From CALIKS01 sp964440295 (GTDB taxonomy: Archaea > Thermoproteota > Nitrososphaeria_A > Caldarchaeales > Calditenuaceae): 27,413 nt of DNA. The notes below the pieces were generated by a model, which was not told the origin of the DNA, made no database searches, and worked only from the letters and a program-made list of their open reading frames with translations. Location: assembly GCA_964440295.1 (NCBI GenBank), contig CAYTRT010000019.1:1-27413 (forward strand), given 5' to 3'. Made by a program: the position numbers and the translations under genes. Below are positions 24,196-27,413 of the stretch, piece by piece; the first letter of the stretch is position 1; each line of letters opens with the position of its first letter.

Positions 24196-24391
24196 GTACG
24201 ATGAAGAGGCCGATGTTCTCACGATAATAGTCGCTGAGGAAGGGAAACTCTCCCATGCAGAGGAAGTAGGCGACTTGATAGTGCATTTCGATGAGGATAA
24301 TAAACCACTCTTCATAGAGGTTCTTAGAGCAAGTAAAATAGTCTCACTAATGGTCCAAAGCCTAGCTAAAAAGGAAGTTTCAGTAATTTAA
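24179..24391 (+). CDS. DUF2283 family protein, antitoxin-like partner
   Basis: A 70-residue protein matching the DUF2283 pattern: KIKYDEEADVLTIIV at the start, then GDLIVHFDEDNKPLFIEVLR and ASKI near the end. Members are small, acidic beta-rich proteins found next to DUF4258 genes across archaea and bacteria, and a toxin-antitoxin role is inferred from that pairing rather than proven. Here the frame is intact while the partner upstream is broken, so it may be an orphan antitoxin. The ATG lies inside the 3' end of the DUF4258 remnant, consistent with translational coupling. Downstream, 24392-24532 holds no recognisable feature. Confidence 0.82.
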   Translation: MAYKIKYDEEADVLTIIVAEEGKLSHAEEVGDLIVHFDEDNKPLFIEVLRASKIVSLMVQSLAKKEVSVI

Positions 24392-24532
24392 CACCCATGC
24401 TGTTTAAGATATGTGTCGTTTCCCACACGTTGTCGGATAGTTGAAAAAACCTGTACTGTGTTAGATTTGTAATGTATTTGGTGTGTGCAGCTGATCTGTC
24501 CTCATTGTTGCTAAGTTGGTTGGACATCCTCA

Positions 24533-25120
24533 TCATGTTAACCCGATCTTTGCCTTGATCTCCGCTATATCCCTCTCCATCCTAGCCAGCCTTTCGTCGA
24601 GGATTGTCTGGAGGTCTTTCCTCAGACCCTTAACCTCATCCAGCGTCTCTTTACTTATCTTAAGTGATTCATCCCTAAAGTCTCTGGATTCCTGTCTGAA
24701 ATCTCTGATCTCTTCCACAAGACCTTGAAACTCCTTCCTATAGTCTCTGAATTCTTGCCTGAAGTCCCTGAACTCTGCCCAGTAGTCCATGAATATTGAC
24801 TGCATGGCGCCGAACCCCTCCTGGAGTTCTTCGTGTAGTGGTGATGGTTTGGTCGCGAAGTATTTCAGGGCCGGCCTAGGTCTGGCATCTTTAACATCTA
24901 TGGATCTGACATGTGCTGGGTGGGGTGGTGACTTTATCGTTTCAATGAACTTCTCAACGACTGCATCATCTCCCTGGACGAAGATAGTTACGGAGCCATC
25001 CTTCTCATTCCTAACATAACCTGATAGGCCGAGCTCTTGGGCAGAATCTAGCACAAACCTCCTGTAGCCAACCCTCTGAACCCTGCCGTAAACTCTCGCG
25101 AGGATAGCCTTCAAAGCCAA
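24533..25120 (-). CDS. Acylphosphatase with long heptad coiled-coil tail
   Basis: A protein of about 195 residues in two parts. The first 80 or so residues are an acylphosphatase: ARVYGRVQRVGYRRF keeps the catalytic Arg (about residue 20), GLSGYVRNEKDGSV keeps the catalytic Asn (about 38), and VEKFIETIKSPPHPAHVRSI completes the ferredoxin-like fold. The usual V-Q-G-V loop is V-Q-R-V. The second part is a run of eleven heptads (about residues 116-192), beginning with EFRDFRQ, EFRDYRK, EFQGLVE, EIRDFRQ and ESRDFRD, predicted to form a coiled coil. The start is TTG 25120 (at the predicted transcription start) or TTG 25114; the frame is open to GTG 25132. It sits between two decayed toxin genes. 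Acyl-phosphate hydrolysis may be retained, with the tail giving oligomerisation or tethering. Confidence 0.85.
   Translation of the reverse strand: MALKAILARVYGRVQRVGYRRFVLDSAQELGLSGYVRNEKDGSVTIFVQGDDAVVEKFIETIKSPPHPAHVRSIDVKDARPRPALKYFATKPSPLHEELQEGFGAMQSIFMDYWAEFRDFRQEFRDYRKEFQGLVEEIRDFRQESRDFRDESLKISKETLDEVKGLRKDLQTILDERLARMERDIAEIKAKIGLT
24545..24775 (-). repeat. 21-bp tandem heptad-coding repeat
   Basis: Eleven consecutive 21-bp units encode the seven-residue periods of the acylphosphatase tail. The first five units (24671-24775) are the most alike, with repeated F-R-D-F-R-Q-E coding, and the later ones are diverged. Such short in-frame repeats can expand or contract by slippage without shifting the frame. 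Confidence 0.7.
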
Positions 25121-25142
25121 GCATGAGCACACTCTATGAGTT

Positions 25143-25152
25143 TATAAAGCTT
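25143..25152 (-). promoter_or_regulatory. TATA box of the acylphosphatase gene
   Basis: GCTTTATAAA on the minus strand is centred about 27 nt before TTG 25120. An ATG at 25124 is nearby but out of frame. The element lies just past the end of the HepT remnant. Confidence 0.5.
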
Positions 25153-25174
25153 TCCAAAAATCGTGAGGCCCGCG

Positions 25175-25461
25175 TCAACACTCTTTCTCCAATAAGCTCT
25201 CCACGACATTTACAAAGTCTTCGGCCACCTTTACAAGCATCTTGGCCTCCTCATACAAACCATGTATCTACGAACGTATATTTCTTAATCACACGTACTC
25301 CTCCATTCTAGCCGCGAGTTCAACGGGTAGTATGCCTTTGTCCTTCAGCAACATGACGGAGGCCCTTGGTAGGTCTCCGGGATCCTAAGATCCTTGGCTG
25401 TAGCGATGTGGCGGCATGCATGACGAGTATTGAGTTCGGGTTCGGCTGTTCCGAGCACATT
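25175..25461 (-). pseudogene. HepT/DUF86 (HEPN) toxin remnant, frameshifted
   Basis: The minus strand carries HepT-like pieces in successive frames. Piece A (from about 25461) reads RHACRHIATAKDLRIPETYQ, the helix-2 region with the P-E-x-Y element. Piece B (ending 25289) reads RASVMLLKDKGILPVELAAR, the GILP element typical of DUF86. Piece C (ending 25175) begins RNI, then is interrupted by a stop, and continues as LYEEAKMLVKVAEDFVNVVE and SLLEKEC. The HEPN active-site motif (R-N-x-L-V-H-x-Y) falls exactly in the damaged spot and is lost. No intact start and no MNT nucleotidyltransferase antitoxin gene are adjacent. So this is most likely a dead toxin gene of a HepT-MntA system. Three frames of one family in order make chance unlikely. 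Confidence 0.65.
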
Positions 25462-25477
25462 ATTCCGCGTGTAGAGA

Positions 25478-26401
25478 CTATTCTCCAACTCGCAGCCTTA
25501 ACTCGAGGCTCACTGGGCTCGTAATTCTCAGCAGGTATTCTCCGGGCCTAGCCTTCACTAGTAATAGTGCCTGGTAGTATGGGCCCTGCTTCTCGACCGG
25601 CACCTCGAGGACCGCCACCGTCTTTCCAGCATCCAGCGAGGTCAGCTCAAGCCTGAACTCTTTGTACTCCTCTCCAGCGGCCTCAAAGACCCATACATGT
25701 ACGGTGAACTCGCCGTGGCCCGACCGGCCCGCAGGTGTCTCAGCCTTATTGACGAGCAATGCATATGACCTCGTGGAACCCTCAGCAGTGATCCATCCGG
25801 AAGTATCTTCAGGCTGGTAAGAGCCCAAGTAAATAATGACGGCGTCGTAGGCCCTCGGAGAGACTGATAGGTAAACCCTGCCACGACCCCTGGCTTCGCT
25901 CCAGGAGAGCTCCAGCGATACTAGGTATTTTCCAGGCTCAACTCTGAGCGGCGCGTCGTAGCCAGGAATGACCGCCGTTATCCGAGGACAAGAGACGTTG
26001 AGGCTCAGGATGCACGGCATATCAATCGTATAGCTATTGTTGCTCGACTCCAACAACACCCTGCCACTCAGGCTAATGGAAGATAAGCCATCGGTCTTTA
26101 TATCGACAGGTCTAAACAACAGGGAGTCCACAGACTCCACGTTGATCAATGCGATATTCCTAAATTCCTCGACACCATCCACGCTTGAGACCTCGAGCTC
26201 CAGATCAATCCTCGATGGATCGACGAGCAATGCGCTACTAGTAGTAGTGAACGATGGGGTGCCAGTAGATTGAGTGGATGTAGTAGACTGAGGTTGAGCG
26301 TAGTAAAGATAGCAGAGAGAAGCAGCGACACCGACCGCTACAAGTATCAAAACAAGGAATCCCGCCCTAGACCCAGCGCGAAGAGACAAGCCCAACCACA
26401 A
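25478..26401 (-). CDS. Membrane-anchored extracytoplasmic protein of unknown function
   Basis: A 307-residue protein with an N-terminal hydrophobic segment (about 13-34, GFLVLILVAVGVAASLCYLY) and a Ser/Thr-rich linker (about 39-57). A long beta-rich domain without recognisable catalytic motifs follows. The layout fits a signal-anchored surface protein, with the linker a possible O-glycosylation site; an N-glycosylation sequon-like NNS occurs near 120. Two cysteines (in MPCILSLNVSCP) may form an extracellular disulfide. The start is TTG at 26401 with GGGAGGTGG at 26412-26420 as ribosome site. The neighbouring membrane protein gene lies 100 nt upstream on the same strand. I do not recognise a family. 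Confidence 0.75.
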   Translation of the reverse strand: MWLGLSLRAGSRAGFLVLILVAVGVAASLCYLYYAQPQSTTSTQSTGTPSFTTTSSALLVDPSRIDLELEVSSVDGVEEFRNIALINVESVDSLLFRPVDIKTDGLSSISLSGRVLLESSNNSYTIDMPCILSLNVSCPRITAVIPGYDAPLRVEPGKYLVSLELSWSEARGRGRVYLSVSPRAYDAVIIYLGSYQPEDTSGWITAEGSTRSYALLVNKAETPAGRSGHGEFTVHVWVFEAAGEEYKEFRLELTSLDAGKTVAVLEVPVEKQGPYYQALLLVKARPGEYLLRITSPVSLELRLRVGE

Positions 26402-26411
26402 GACAATAACA

Positions 26412-26420
26412 CCACCTCCC
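26412..26420 (-). promoter_or_regulatory. Ribosome binding site of the surface-protein gene
   Basis: GGGAGGTGG on the minus strand contains GGAGGT, a full Shine-Dalgarno match, ending 10-12 nt before the TTG at 26401. This fixes a start lacking any nearby ATG. A TATA-like ACTTTATGAT at 26467-26476 would give a leader that includes it, unlike the leaderless genes elsewhere in the window. Confidence 0.55.
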
Positions 26421-26501
26421 TAATATTACTTTCCCGACACTCATGAACTCAACACCAATTCCAATATATCATAAAGTGATTATTTTGCTACCAATACATA
26501 T

Positions 26502-27413
26502 TTACATCTCGGCAGTTTTCCCACATGCTGTCTCGTAGAAATATCGTACGGTGGAAATTTCCTGCCTCTTCAAGAGGTATTGACACGCATCAAACTGGTA
26601 GCCAGAGGCAAAAAGCCTAACAGTCCTCACAAAATAGAGAATGAACATCAGTATGAAGGATATCTTTATCATTGCACCGCCTACCCTAGTATGTTTTTGA
26701 ATATTTTTGATTCCGACCTCTATTAACAGGGGTATCGCCGGCAAAAGATAAGCTAGGTGTCTGAAGAAATCTATCTCTCCCTTAAGAAATAGGAGACCGC
26801 CGGCTGCAACTACGCCAAAAATTACTTGTCCTAAAATTAGTCGGTCTATCTGTCTATAGTGTATTAGTGATGAAATCAGTGGGATAAGGCATATGATTCC
26901 CAAAAGAATTACAATGATGGTTGCTAAGTTTGTGAAGAGTGGAGCAAAATTAGAAGGAATGAAATATGCTTGGAGGTCCTCTGAGCGGATCTCCCATGGC
27001 AGTATGGGTGTTAGTGTCGTTATAGCTGCCCTATAAAACTCTTCTATGGTTGGTAAATGTGGCTGAAAGTCAGAGTAAGATAAGCCTCTACTCATCTTAA
27101 CGTACAGTTGCCAGACGATCAAACCAGCAATCCATCCAAAAAATAGCGTCAGTAATTTCTTATTCCTAAACTCAGGTTTAATTAGGAATATAATCAATAA
27201 GAGTAGTGGTAGAGCAGAGGAGCTTTCCCTAGCCAATATGAGCAGCATTGGTGTTAAAAACAATAAGACGTTGTAGCGCTTGCTGTCATTCACATTTGCT
27301 TTTATCCACACTATTAACATAAATGTTGACAGCGTTGCCGTGAGACTATCTACATAGGTACGGCTAAATAGTAAATATATGGATGGAAACATTAATGCGA
27401 AGACGCTTAGTGA
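26502..27413 (-). CDS. Polytopic membrane protein, GT-C glycosyltransferase-like, 5' end beyond the window
   Basis: A 303-codon fragment open to the right edge; the frame upstream of the ATG at 27392 continues (SLVFAL) without a stop, so the true start lies outside. It has about eight hydrophobic helices and short loops with charged residues (SRTYVD near the start; LARESSSALPLL; an extracytoplasmic loop DFQPHLPTIEEFYRAA). The R-T-Y-V-D and R-E-S segments recall PMT/GT39 and other lipid-linked-sugar GT-C transferases, which act on the outer face of the membrane; the assignment is by topology and is tentative. The gene is visibly more AT-rich than the central genes (ATT, ATA, TTA and AAT codons), hinting at a transferred surface-polysaccharide or glycosylation island beginning here. 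Confidence 0.7.
   Translation of the reverse strand, partial: SLSVFALMFPSIYLLFSRTYVDSLTATLSTFMLIVWIKANVNDSKRYNVLLFLTPMLLILARESSSALPLLLLIIFLIKPEFRNKKLLTLFFGWIAGLIVWQLYVKMSRGLSYSDFQPHLPTIEEFYRAAITTLTPILPWEIRSEDLQAYFIPSNFAPLFTNLATIIVILLGIICLIPLISSLIHYRQIDRLILGQVIFGVVAAGGLLFLKGEIDFFRHLAYLLPAIPLLIEVGIKNIQKHTRVGGAMIKISFILMFILYFVRTVRLFASGYQFDACQYLLKRQEISTVRYFYETACGKTAEM

Noticed and set aside
1..27413. CRISPR array, rRNA, prophage or intact insertion sequence
   Set aside because: No regularly spaced repeat, rRNA-like stretch, integrase, capsid gene or transposase frame was seen on either strand.

Overview
The window is archaeal. It carries an archaeal class III pilin, a FlaI/TadA-type secretion ATPase and a TadC-type membrane protein, RNA polymerase subunit E (Rpb7), Spt4, a DUF359 GTP-dependent dephospho-CoA kinase, a ribosomal protein S27ae fragment, the F420 gene cofD, an isoprenoid-lipid (geranylgeranyl) reductase, archaeal GltX and the iron-sulfur primase large subunit PriL. 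AGG/AGA-rich arginine codons and many TATA boxes placed about 26 nt before the start codon (leaderless mRNAs) suggest a thermophile of the TACK group (Korarchaeia-, Nitrososphaeria- or Caldarchaeia-like). No rRNA is present to settle the lineage. A run of exactly 100 N (7734-7833) shows this is a scaffold from a draft or metagenome-derived genome.

Layout. 1-3955: pilus genes; a truncated pilin (-) diverges from the TadC-like platform gene (+), which converges on the ATPase gene (-) across a T-rich bidirectional terminator. 4031-6309: a two-gene ABC exporter (-). 6434-7705: rpoE, spt4 and DUF359 (+), running head-on into the tail of an S27ae gene (-) that disappears into the N gap. 7834-9254: the rest of a nitroreductase overlapping cofD, a pair likely to act in coenzyme F420 synthesis. 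9255-9501: an AT-rich spacer with dyad symmetries. 9502-13421: citrate synthase, geranylgeranyl reductase (-), and a membrane-bound spermidine-synthase-like protein sharing a divergent promoter region with the reductase. 13488-16503: a PDCD5-like protein (-), a GatA-like amidase, glycine cleavage H protein, an unassigned small protein and a tiny zinc-ribbon protein. 16494-22222: GltX and YchF-type GTPase (-), then glyA and serS (+). 22236-23333: priL (-).

The last 4 kb is different. 23334-25477 is accessory and decayed: a stretch with no intact gene, a frameshifted DUF4258 toxin-like gene overlapping an intact DUF2283 antitoxin-like gene, an acylphosphatase carrying an eleven-heptad coiled-coil tail, and a frameshifted HepT/HEPN toxin remnant. 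25478-27413 holds a membrane-anchored extracytoplasmic protein and the start of an AT-rich polytopic membrane protein resembling GT-C glycosyltransferases, cut off by the window edge. No CRISPR array, rRNA, recognisable tRNA or intact insertion sequence was seen. The best candidates for unusual biology are the decayed toxin loci, the coiled-coil acylphosphatase, the secretion ATPase with a winged-helix-like tail and the antisense S27ae end.
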